From an uncultured Parabacteroides sp. (GTDB taxonomy: Bacteria; Bacteroidota; Bacteroidia; Bacteroidales; Tannerellaceae): a stretch of DNA of 64,000 nucleotides. Below the pieces are notes generated by a model that ran no database searches, was not told the DNA's origin, and was given only the letters and a program-made list of their open reading frames with translations. This document shows positions 54,168 to 61,917 of this stretch, one piece after another (within the stretch, counting starts at the first letter, position 1; each line of letters starts with the position of its first letter). The stretch is taken from assembly GCF_947855115.1 (NCBI RefSeq), contig NZ_CANTZW010000002.1, positions 186,001-250,000 of the forward strand. The letters run 5' to 3'. The position numbers and the translations under genes were made by a program.

Positions 54168-55511
54168 ATGAGATCTCATTTGCTGATAGGGGCCGCCTCC
54201 TCGGGGAGCGGGAAGACTACTTTTACCCTGGGGTTGCTTCGTGCCTTGAAAAATCGTTCTTTACGGGTACGGCCTTTTAAATGCGGGCCGGATTATATAG
54301 ATACCCGCCACCATAGGATGGCGGCGGGTCGTGCCTCCGTGAATTTAGATAGTTTCATGATGTCGGAAGGGCATATCAAGGATTTGTATGCCCGGTATAC
54401 ATCGGATACGGATGTGGCCGTAGCCGAGGGAGTTATGGGGCTGTTCGATGGCTACGACGCCATGAGAGGAAGCAGCGCCGAGATCTCCGCTTTGTTGCGG
54501 ATTCCGGTCGTATTGGTGGTGAACGCCAAAAGTACGGCTTACTCGGTCGCTCCGTTACTCTATGGTTTCCGGAATTTCCGGAAAGACTTGAATGTCGTGG
54601 GGGCGGTATTTAATTTTGTGGCATCGGAGAATCATTATTCTTTCTTGAGGCAGGCTTGTGAGGACGCTGGCGTGGAAGCGCTGGGCTATTTGCCGAAGCG
54701 CGCGGATGTGGAGATCCCGAGCCGGCATTTGGGGTTGTCGCTGGATGGGGATTTTTGCTTTGAGGAATTCGCGGACCGGATCGCTTGCCTGGTGGAGGAG
54801 CATGTGAATATCGACCGGCTGCTGGCTATCACCGCTTCCTCCGTGAAAAGTCCGGATACTCAAGTGAGGGAAGTAGCGAAGGCTATCCCGGAGATAGATT
54901 TGAATATAGCGATCGCCCGTGATCAAGCCTTCAATTTCTCTTATGAGGAAAATATACGCTTCCTATCCACGCTAGGTAAGATTACCTATTTTAGTCCGCT
55001 GAAAGATGATCGTTTGCCGGAGACGGATTTTGTCTATTTACCGGGTGGATATCCTGAGTTATACTTAACGGAGTTGAGCGCGAATTCCAGGATGCGTGAA
55101 TCAATTCATGCCTTTGTGGAAAGGGGAGGTAAGTTATTGGCTGAATGTGGCGGTATGATGTATCTCTGCAAGGAGATTATCGGTACGGATGGAAATGTGT
55201 ATCCTATGGTTGGTGTATTACCGCGATCCGCTACGATGGAGAACATGAGATTACGTTTGGGATATCGGACCTTGTATTATAAAAACGACGTGTTGCGGGG
55301 CCATGAGTTTCATTATTCCCGGATCGTGCCCGGGGAAAGCCCCTTGCCATCCGTCGCTACAGCCTTTTCCGCGAAAGGGGCCCAAGTGGATACTCCTTTA
55401 TATCGCTACAAGAATGTATTGGCTGGATACACGCATTTATATTGGGGAGATCCTTCCCGGAACGATTGGTTTATCGATTTTCTATATGGGGAAGACGCTT
55501 GTTGTTCCTAA
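54168..55511 (+). CDS. cbiA: Cobyrinate a,c-diamide synthase
   Basis: The 447-residue enzyme amidates cobyrinate (or hydrogenobyrinate) carboxylates using glutamine in corrinoid synthesis. The N-terminal ATP-binding domain has GAASSGSGKTT at 8-18, and the C-terminal type I-like glutamine amidotransferase domain has the catalytic Cys327 in AECGGMMYL. It lies with panB and no other cobalamin genes, so it may act in cobinamide remodelling or be part of a dispersed pathway. No cobalamin riboswitch was recognised upstream. Confidence 0.93.
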   Translation: MRSHLLIGAASSGSGKTTFTLGLLRALKNRSLRVRPFKCGPDYIDTRHHRMAAGRASVNLDSFMMSEGHIKDLYARYTSDTDVAVAEGVMGLFDGYDAMRGSSAEISALLRIPVVLVVNAKSTAYSVAPLLYGFRNFRKDLNVVGAVFNFVASENHYSFLRQACEDAGVEALGYLPKRADVEIPSRHLGLSLDGDFCFEEFADRIACLVEEHVNIDRLLAITASSVKSPDTQVREVAKAIPEIDLNIAIARDQAFNFSYEENIRFLSTLGKITYFSPLKDDRLPETDFVYLPGGYPELYLTELSANSRMRESIHAFVERGGKLLAECGGMMYLCKEIIGTDGNVYPMVGVLPRSATMENMRLRLGYRTLYYKNDVLRGHEFHYSRIVPGESPLPSVATAFSAKGAQVDTPLYRYKNVLAGYTHLYWGDPSRNDWFIDFLYGEDACCS

Positions 55512-55666
55512 GACTGCCGGGACATGCGAATAAGATATTCTTATTCATAGAATAAAAAACGAGATAAAAGGTGCTGAAAGTTATGTTGTATAGCATGTTG
55601 TTCTTAAATAAGGTTAATGGCTATGTTTTTTTGGCCGTAAACGTATGCTGCATAACATGAAATGTC
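55512..55666. other. Intergenic stretch upstream of a small RNA candidate
   Basis: No gene. Two imperfectly complementary segments, about 55584-55598 (TATGTTGTATAGCAT) and 55645-55659 (TGCTGCATAACAT region), flank it; the second contains the small palindrome TATGCTGCATA just upstream of the small-RNA promoter and could be a regulator site. Confidence 0.35.
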
Positions 55667-55674
55667 TATATTTG
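55667..55674 (+). promoter_or_regulatory. -7 box TATATTTG for the small RNA candidate
   Basis: It matches TAnnTTTG. No start codon with a meaningful frame follows before the terminator at 55720-55750. Confidence 0.6.
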
Positions 55675-55680
55675 CACCGT

Positions 55681-55750
55681 GTTTTTCATGGTATTAGATT
55701 TAAGGTTAACAATGAGATTGGCTGTCCGTGAGGATGGCCTTTTCTTTTTT
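55681..55750 (+). ncRNA. Candidate small RNA of about 70 nt
   Basis: A promoter box (55667-55674) and a Rho-independent terminator (55720-55750: stem GGCTGTCC/GGATGGCC with two G-U pairs, GTGA tetraloop, TTTTCTTTTTT tail) delimit a short transcript with no ORF. The body contains GTTTTTCATGGTATTAG and TTTAAGGTTAACAATG. I have the impression that a sequence like this recurs in Bacteroidales genomes, but I cannot confirm it. It lies between cbiA and the 3' end of a minus-strand gene. Confidence 0.55.
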
Positions 55751-55786
55751 ATATCGTTATCCTGGTAAGGATCGTTGTTTGATGGT

Positions 55787-56467
55787 TTATTTGCTGAGAA
55801 TCGGGATTAAGTAAGTCAGCTTCGCGGAAATCACTTGGCTGGAGGATTTAGGGAACGGGTCTTCCTTTCGGCTGTTGAACATATCTCCCAGCGCGTAGTA
55901 ATAACGGCCTTCCAGCAGGAAAGAGCCGATCCCGGTGCGAAGCTCTATTCCCGGTCCTCCGCAAAGTCCCCAATCGAACTTTTTTTGAACCTCTAGCGTA
56001 TGTTGTTCGTCGGGCCGGTTCGCGTTTGGATTCTCGCCGTTTAAGTTCGATTCCGTGCTCTCGCTGAGAGCGTAACCGATTTTGGGCCCTAAATTGACGA
56101 ATACGCGCACTCGTTTACTTCCGAAATGAATATGGGTCAGGAAGGGGAGTTCCACATAACTCACCGTACGGCTGTATTTATATTGAGGTTTCTCCTCGAA
56201 TTTCTCCTGCCATCCGTGCTGGGTGAAGTTCAGTTCCGCTTGTAAGCCCAAGTTCGGCTCTGTGTTCCAGCGTATCGTCGCCCCGCCGTTAAATCCGAGT
56301 TTCATTTTTGTAGGGACCTTGGGAGTAAAACTTACGCTGGAAAAGTTTACGCCGAAAGAGGCTCCCACGGCCAGTTCCTGCTTGAAAGCGCTTTTCTGGG
56401 CCTGGCAGAGCGATAGGCTCGATAGGCCCAACAAGATCGTTATGAATGCTTTTTTTATCCTCATCAC
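55787..56467 (-). CDS. Outer-membrane beta-barrel protein (PorT-like domain)
   Basis: The 226-residue protein has a signal peptide (about 1-23, SLCQAQK) and a run of amphipathic beta strands (for example LGFNGGATIRWN, RVFVNLGPKIGYALS) typical of small Bacteroidota barrels. Two adjacent ATG codons give two possible starts. It is 2 bases downstream of the LysM/substrate-binding gene, so they are co-translated; a joint envelope role is inferred. Confidence 0.82.
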   Translation of the reverse strand: MMRIKKAFITILLGLSSLSLCQAQKSAFKQELAVGASFGVNFSSVSFTPKVPTKMKLGFNGGATIRWNTEPNLGLQAELNFTQHGWQEKFEEKPQYKYSRTVSYVELPFLTHIHFGSKRVRVFVNLGPKIGYALSESTESNLNGENPNANRPDEQHTLEVQKKFDWGLCGGPGIELRTGIGSFLLEGRYYYALGDMFNSRKEDPFPKSSSQVISAKLTYLIPILSK

Positions 56468-56469
56468 TG

Positions 56470-58278
56470 TTATCTTACCTCACTACGGGTTACTGTATAA
56501 TCATTCTTATAATGTACGATGAACAAGTTTGTATTGATAAAACCACCCCAGTTGTTCACCCGGTGGAAATCGAATCCGGTCTGGATGCTTTTATAATGGA
56601 TCTTGTCTAAATTATCCTCGAAGTTCGAGCCGTATTTATCAATAGCGCTAAGGAAGTACATGCCTGTATCAAAACCTAAGATCCCATATTTGGGGAACGT
56701 ATTGATTAAATTCTTACTATACCAGTTCTTGTAGTTGAAATAGAAGTTGTGTACTTCCGGAGACAGGTTATCCGCGTAGAAGTTACTATAAATATAGGTG
56801 TTCAACGCATAGAAGTCTTCTAGGCATTCCCTTGTATATGTCTGCCATTCCGGATAACCGAATAGATTGATCATATAAGGCTCCTTCTCCTCTTCTTTCA
56901 GCTCGGAAAGCATGCGGAGCGGTGTCTTGATCTTATTTACGGCATCAAGGGAAGCGGAGGTTGGCAATACCACGTTCCGCTTGTCTCGTACCATGGCAGC
57001 CTCGATGTCCGTGGCGAAGGTGTCGTTCTTGTAAGTAACCTCCTTGAATGGGATATTACGTTGCTGCATCTCCGTTTTGAACACCTTGATAAATTCTGTT
57101 TTTTCTTCTTTATCCTTGATGTTGACGAGTATGATATTGTAATCCGAGAATAAGTTGCAGCCTGCCTGCGCCGCCTTGGAGTAGAGATAAGAATGGGGCG
57201 TGTTTACTTGATAAACATTTGCGTTAGACAAGACATCGTCGTTCTTGGATGTGAAAGGGATTACATATTTGATATTCTGTTTCTGGGCGAAATCGGCGAC
57301 CAACCCGATTTGATCGTTCTGTACGGCCCCTATGATCAGATTAGCGTTCGATAGCGCGTCTTCCTTTAATATCTCCTTGACTTTCTTCGTGCCGTTTCCG
57401 GTATCATATACCGATAACTCGATGGAGGTCCCCATATTACGCAAGCTGTCAACCGCCAATAACAGCCCTTCGTAATATTCCACGAAACGGGAAGTAGCGG
57501 AAGATTGCGTCGCTTCGTTTGTCATGAACGGCAGCAGTAAGGCCACTTGGATACGGTTCACCTTCTTTATATCCTTTGGGGTGGAGAGGAGGGCGTTCAC
57601 CTCACGCTCTTCCGGTTGCCTCATGTTTTGGGTGATCACTTCCTCGCTGGTTACCGGGATCTTGATGACCATGCCTGCTTTCACTCCGTTTTTCAACTCG
57701 GGATTGAGCCGTAAAAGTTCCACGCTGGAAATATCGAACTTCCGGCAGATGCGGTACATGGTCTCTTTTTTCTGCACGGTATATTCCATCTCCTTCTGTA
57801 CGATCTTCTTCTCCGTGGTAGGCAGGGTTTCCAGCCGTGTCGGCGGTATCCGGATGTTCTTGCCTATCGTGAACGTCGAAGTGGAAAGGCCCGGATTGGC
57901 GGCGATTATGTCTGTAGCGGGTACTGAGTATTTAATGGATAAGGAGTACAAGGTTTCTTTGGGCTGGATCGTATGGTAAATATAGTTATCGGCTTTGCCG
58001 GAAGGGGCTATGGCAGAATCCTTTTGCGGGATTCTTAGCGTAGAACCCGCCCTGATTCCGTCCTTGCTTTCCGGATTCAACCGGTAAATGTCTTCTACGC
58101 TTACGCCATACATGGTAGCGATAGCGTATACGGTCTGCCCGCGTTCGATGGTATGGTAAAATATATCGCTCCTTTGCTCGTTTGTAAAGATAACTTGTTT
58201 ATTATTCTTTTGTGAATAAACGGTTACGCTCGATAAACTTAAAAAGAGCGTTAATGCGTATATACTAATCTTGCTCAT
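56470..58278 (-). CDS. LysM-repeat protein fused to a periplasmic-binding-protein fold
   Basis: From the preferred start the protein is 602 residues. A signal peptide (about 1-20) is followed by three LysM repeats (about 40-86, 95-140 and 155-200: HTIERGQTVYAIA, HTIQPKETLYSLS, TVQKKETMYRIC) that bind peptidoglycan, then a type I periplasmic-binding (Leu/Ile/Val-binding-like) domain (about 240-600). Such a fusion may sense or hold a ligand at the cell wall. The frame is open to 58413, but a consensus promoter at 58302-58332 lies inside it, so the ATG at 58278 is used. Confidence 0.87.
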   Translation of the reverse strand: MSKISIYALTLFLSLSSVTVYSQKNNKQVIFTNEQRSDIFYHTIERGQTVYAIATMYGVSVEDIYRLNPESKDGIRAGSTLRIPQKDSAIAPSGKADNYIYHTIQPKETLYSLSIKYSVPATDIIAANPGLSTSTFTIGKNIRIPPTRLETLPTTEKKIVQKEMEYTVQKKETMYRICRKFDISSVELLRLNPELKNGVKAGMVIKIPVTSEEVITQNMRQPEEREVNALLSTPKDIKKVNRIQVALLLPFMTNEATQSSATSRFVEYYEGLLLAVDSLRNMGTSIELSVYDTGNGTKKVKEILKEDALSNANLIIGAVQNDQIGLVADFAQKQNIKYVIPFTSKNDDVLSNANVYQVNTPHSYLYSKAAQAGCNLFSDYNIILVNIKDKEEKTEFIKVFKTEMQQRNIPFKEVTYKNDTFATDIEAAMVRDKRNVVLPTSASLDAVNKIKTPLRMLSELKEEEKEPYMINLFGYPEWQTYTRECLEDFYALNTYIYSNFYADNLSPEVHNFYFNYKNWYSKNLINTFPKYGILGFDTGMYFLSAIDKYGSNFEDNLDKIHYKSIQTGFDFHRVNNWGGFINTNLFIVHYKNDYTVTRSEVR

Positions 58279-58301
58279 TTTCTGTTTGGAATATTTTGTG
58301 A

Positions 58302-58332
58302 CAAAGATAATGCAAACCGAAGGCAGTACAAA
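58302..58332 (-). promoter_or_regulatory. Consensus promoter of the LysM/binding-protein unit
   Basis: On the minus strand TTTG (58329-58332), 19-base spacer, TATCTTTG (58302-58309). It excludes upstream starts of the frame. Confidence 0.72.
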
Positions 58333-58437
58333 ATAAGCTTGCTTATTTTTAATGGTGAGGCGCCGCTTATCTTCGCTTTTGAGCGAAGATCGTGAAATTT
58401 GCCTATGCCGCATGCTACGTATGTCCTTTTATTTCCC

Positions 58438-58445
58438 TAATTTTG
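58438..58445 (+). promoter_or_regulatory. -7 box TAATTTTG for the CHU_C-type gene
   Basis: It matches TAnnTTTG, lies 22 bases before the ATG at 58468, and is divergent from the promoter at 58302-58332. Confidence 0.5.
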
Positions 58446-58467
58446 AACCGTAATTTTTAGATTGTAT

Positions 58468-59811
58468 ATGCTAAAGAGAGAATTAAGAAAGATACTGTTA
58501 TCACTTTGTTTTTTGTGTGTGGTCGTTGCCTCGTATGCTCAATACGTGGTGACAGGAGGAAGCGGAAGCCCGATGAAAGCCGAGCAGAGTTCTGGTGACT
58601 CCGCTGAGCGGCTGGAGGTCTATCTGGTGTATGGCATGAATAATGTGACGATTAGTTACACTTCATCATCGTCTTCTTCGCATCAATGGTATCGTTATAG
58701 CACCAAACGGCTGGAGGCCGAGAAAGTTGCTTCTACCCAGAATGGAACCACTTCCACCATCCGGGATGTGGAGGATGGGTATGGCTATTTTGTTGAGGAA
58801 GGAGCCGTATCGCGCTACGTCTGGATCGTTGATTATAGCAAATACACGTTGAATGTATCAGACTTACACGTCTCCGATAATAGCGATCCGTGCAGCGGGT
58901 TGGTTTTGGCTGGGACGGGTACGATCCAACCCATTTATTATTATTGGCCTAATACCGGTACGAGGCGTGAACTGTCTCGTCAATTTGATGTTATTTATAA
59001 TACATTGGAATATGATCCGGATAAGAAGGAATATATATCCAAACAAGAGACAGCGGTTATCGAAGGTAATTTATTCGGTAAATCCATTCCTGCTCCCTGG
59101 TGCGATACGGAGATCTGTGTGAAAGGCGATTATTACGCCCGTCATTTTGGAAAAGAAGTCACGCTTTGTATCGATGAGTACCAGGCCGCCGCAGTGGATG
59201 CCCATATCGATACCTTGCTGATCGAGCAGGAGGCCCCGAATATGAATACGACAAAGAATGGTTATTGTGCCCCGGCGACTGTCCAATTCTCGGCCGTGGC
59301 GAATACGCCGACAGCGGCCTTGTTTAATTGGAAAATCTATAAACAGGGGGAGGAAGATAATCCGGTCGTCCATTTTACGGGCGAGGAGGTAGATTATACG
59401 TTCAATCAGGCCGGAACATTTATCGTCAAGCTGGAAGTGAGCGACCAGAGTACCACTTGCAATACGGAAGATGAGGTCCAGATTGATATCTCGGAGTCTT
59501 ACCTGATGATACCCAACGCATTTTCCCCGGGAACCACTCCCGGAGTTAATGATGAGTTCCGGGTTGCCTATAAGTCGTTGGTGAATTTTAAGGCGTGGAT
59601 ATTTAATCGCTGGGGCATACAGATGTATTATTGGACAGATCCGGCCCAAGGATGGGATGGCAAGAAAGGAGGCAAATATGTTCAACCGGGCGTGTATTTT
59701 TACGTGATAGAGGCCGAAGGTTCCGATGGTATTAAATATAAGGAAAAAGGTGATATAAACATTCTTAGACCTAAAACGATTCAAGAAGAAGATGAGAATA
59801 TCCAAGAATAA
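58468..59811 (+). CDS. Secreted protein with PKD-like and gliding-motility-type C-terminal (CHU_C) domains
   Basis: The 447-residue protein has a signal peptide (about 1-24, SYAQY), an N-terminal region of unknown fold, a PKD-like Ig domain (about 270-345, GYCAPATVQFSAV ... AGTFIVKLEVSD) and a CHU_C C-terminal domain (about 350-435, IPNAFSPGTTPGVND ... QPGVYFYVI). CHU_C domains serve as type IX secretion sorting signals or surface anchors. The ATG at 58468 is preferred over a TTG six bases upstream. Its 3' end overlaps the transglycosylase gene by 20 bases. The secretion route is inferred. Confidence 0.85.
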   Translation: MLKRELRKILLSLCFLCVVVASYAQYVVTGGSGSPMKAEQSSGDSAERLEVYLVYGMNNVTISYTSSSSSSHQWYRYSTKRLEAEKVASTQNGTTSTIRDVEDGYGYFVEEGAVSRYVWIVDYSKYTLNVSDLHVSDNSDPCSGLVLAGTGTIQPIYYYWPNTGTRRELSRQFDVIYNTLEYDPDKKEYISKQETAVIEGNLFGKSIPAPWCDTEICVKGDYYARHFGKEVTLCIDEYQAAAVDAHIDTLLIEQEAPNMNTTKNGYCAPATVQFSAVANTPTAALFNWKIYKQGEEDNPVVHFTGEEVDYTFNQAGTFIVKLEVSDQSTTCNTEDEVQIDISESYLMIPNAFSPGTTPGVNDEFRVAYKSLVNFKAWIFNRWGIQMYYWTDPAQGWDGKKGGKYVQPGVYFYVIEAEGSDGIKYKEKGDINILRPKTIQEEDENIQE

Positions 59812-60769
59812 TTTAGCTAGTTTTTTATGTGGAGCTGTTGTTTGCTTGACCGCATGTATCTCGATAGGCTCGAATGACGTGGAAAAAGTGGTAGAGAGCC
59901 GTCCGGTGGTCTCGTCGATGACCGTGTCGCCGGATGTCCCGGCCTCTGTTCCTTTTTGCGGGAAACAAATTGATCTTACTCGTTATGACATGCGGGAGGC
60001 CTATGACCGGGAGTTGAGTAGCTTTACTTATTTCCATTCCACGACAATGCTTCTGATCAAACGGGCGAACCGTTATTTCCCCGTGATTGAACCGATCCTG
60101 AAAGCAAACGGTATTCCCGATGATTTCAAATATCTGGCGGTGATAGAGAGCCATCTGGACCCGCGGGTGTCTTCTCCGGCCCGTGCGGTGGGGATGTGGC
60201 AGCTACTGGAGAGTACGGCGAAAGAGTATGGCCTGACAATCACCCCGACAGTCGATGAGCGTTGCCATGTGGAAAAAGCTACGGGGGCCGCTTGCCGTTA
60301 TTTAAAAGCTGCTTATAAAAAGTACGGAGATTGGGCGGCTGTGGCGGCTTCCTATAACGGAGGCATGGGACGTATCTCCGGAGAGTTGGCCAAACAAGAT
60401 GCGGATAGCTCTTTTGAGCTTTGGCTTGTGGAGGAGACTACCCGTTATGTGTACCGGATCATGGCAATCAAGCAAATTTTCGAGAATCCGTCGAAATATG
60501 GTTTTGTGCTTCGCGCATGCGACCTGTATAAGCCGATCCCTACCGTTGATGTGGTGGTAAACCAAGATATACAGAACTTGGCTGCTTTCGCCAAGGAGCA
60601 TGGAATCACTTATGCGGATCTGAAGCGTTTTAATCCTTGGCTGCGTGACCGCAAGTTGCTGACGGGAGGTAAGACTTATGAGTTGAGCATTCCCCAACAA
60701 AAGGATATGTATTATAAGGTCCCGAATACGGATGTCCACAATCCTGCTTGGGTCGTGTCGGAGAATTGA
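59792..60769 (+). CDS. MltD-like lytic transglycosylase lipoprotein
   Basis: The 325-residue protein has a lipoprotein signal ending LTAC (Cys22), an SLT goose-lysozyme-like domain (about 95-235) with the catalytic Glu119 in IESHLDPR, AVGMWQL and SYNGGMGRI, and a C-terminal region (about 260-325) that looks like a degenerate LysM. It cuts glycan strands to 1,6-anhydro-MurNAc. Its start lies 20 bases inside the preceding gene in another frame, so it is translationally coupled to the secreted CHU_C protein. Confidence 0.9.
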   Translation: MRISKNNLASFLCGAVVCLTACISIGSNDVEKVVESRPVVSSMTVSPDVPASVPFCGKQIDLTRYDMREAYDRELSSFTYFHSTTMLLIKRANRYFPVIEPILKANGIPDDFKYLAVIESHLDPRVSSPARAVGMWQLLESTAKEYGLTITPTVDERCHVEKATGAACRYLKAAYKKYGDWAAVAASYNGGMGRISGELAKQDADSSFELWLVEETTRYVYRIMAIKQIFENPSKYGFVLRACDLYKPIPTVDVVVNQDIQNLAAFAKEHGITYADLKRFNPWLRDRKLLTGGKTYELSIPQQKDMYYKVPNTDVHNPAWVVSEN

Positions 60770-60794
60770 TCGGGTTTTTTATTTGCCGCGAAAT

Positions 60795-60846
60795 AAAGTG
60801 TCTCATTTTGATGGAATGATTATCCGTCGCGATGAGACACTTTTTT
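60795..60846. terminator. Bidirectional terminator
   Basis: AAAGTGTCTCAT (60795-60806) and ATGAGACACTTT (60832-60843) form a perfect 12-base stem, followed by T-rich sequence on the plus strand and lying between convergent genes. Confidence 0.85.
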
Positions 60847-60876
60847 ATTTATTATCTGTCTGGGCGATAAAGCCTG

Positions 60877-61842
60877 CTAATCTACGATTGTTACGCGGTG
60901 ACCGTTGAATACATTCAATCCAAGCTTATTCATTACGTATTTGATAGAGAGCTGCGCCTTTACGGAGTTGCCAGCCTGGTCAATAGGAGGGGCGAACGCG
61001 GAAATACCGAATTGCCCGGGTAGCACGCCCATGACACCGCCGCCTACGCCTGTTTTCGCGGGGATGCCGGAAGTGTATAACCAATCGCCGGTATGCTCAT
61101 AGAAACCTACGGTAGAGATCATGGAGGTGATTTTCGGAGATAACTCAGCGTCGAACACTTGCTTCTTTGTCACAGGGTTAAGCCCTAGGTTGGCTACCGT
61201 GGCGGCAGCGATGGATAGTTGCTTGGCCGTGATACCCAAAGAACATTGACGGGTATACAGATCCAAAGACATATCCGGATCGTCGTAAATACGATTGTAG
61301 TTCTTTAGTAACCAAGCGATAGAACGGTTATTGAAGTTTGTCGCGGACTCGGATTTATAAAGCTCGTCGATCAATTGCGGTGCGCTTCCGCATAGGTCCG
61401 TGATATTGGCTACGATAGCGTCCCACTTCTGTTTGGAATCGCCGACAGGCTTCACCATGCTGCAAGCGGTGATAGCGCCGGCATTTACTAACGGGGTAGA
61501 AGGATGATCGTTTTCCAACAAGATGGCGATGATGGAATTGAACGGTAATCCGGTAGCGTCGGCTCCGATCTTCTCCAATAATTCTTTCGCGCCGTATTGG
61601 CGTAATACCAAGATAGCCGTGTGTACTTTCGATACGGATTCGATGCCGAAACGATATTCGGAATCTCCCACCTCGATGGTTTGCCCGTTTAAAAGACAAA
61701 TACTGATTCCGAAAAGATTTTTATTGATATTCGCTAGATAAGGAATGTAATCGGCGTTCTTACCATCCGTATTTGTCTTGTAAAGATCGTAAGCTTGTTG
61801 AACCGCTTCCTTGATCTGGGCGATTGTTATTTTCTTGTCCAT
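60877..61842 (-). CDS. glsA: Glutaminase (GlsA/GLS family)
   Basis: The 321-residue protein is a serine-dependent beta-lactamase-like glutaminase with catalytic Ser69 and Lys72 in SVSK, an NAGAI motif and GVGGGVMGVLP near the C-terminus. It releases ammonia and glutamate from glutamine in the cytoplasm. It lies 75 bases downstream of glutamate decarboxylase, matching the glutaminase/GAD acid-resistance scheme in which ammonia and GABA consume protons. Confidence 0.95.
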   Translation of the reverse strand: MDKKITIAQIKEAVQQAYDLYKTNTDGKNADYIPYLANINKNLFGISICLLNGQTIEVGDSEYRFGIESVSKVHTAILVLRQYGAKELLEKIGADATGLPFNSIIAILLENDHPSTPLVNAGAITACSMVKPVGDSKQKWDAIVANITDLCGSAPQLIDELYKSESATNFNNRSIAWLLKNYNRIYDDPDMSLDLYTRQCSLGITAKQLSIAAATVANLGLNPVTKKQVFDAELSPKITSMISTVGFYEHTGDWLYTSGIPAKTGVGGGVMGVLPGQFGISAFAPPIDQAGNSVKAQLSIKYVMNKLGLNVFNGHRVTIVD

Positions 61843-61860
61843 ATGTGAATAGGATTAAAG

Positions 61861-61903
61861 AAGGCGTATATGAAAACACTGATAGCCTTTTCATGTACGC
61901 CTT
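61861..61903 (-). terminator. Long hairpin between glutamate decarboxylase and glutaminase genes
   Basis: A 16-base stem with one G-U pair (61861-61876 and 61888-61903), loop of 11. On the minus strand it is followed by CTTCTTTAA, so it could partly terminate transcription after gadB and set the gadB:glsA ratio. Confidence 0.55.
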
Positions 61904-61917
61904 GATGGATTTTATTT

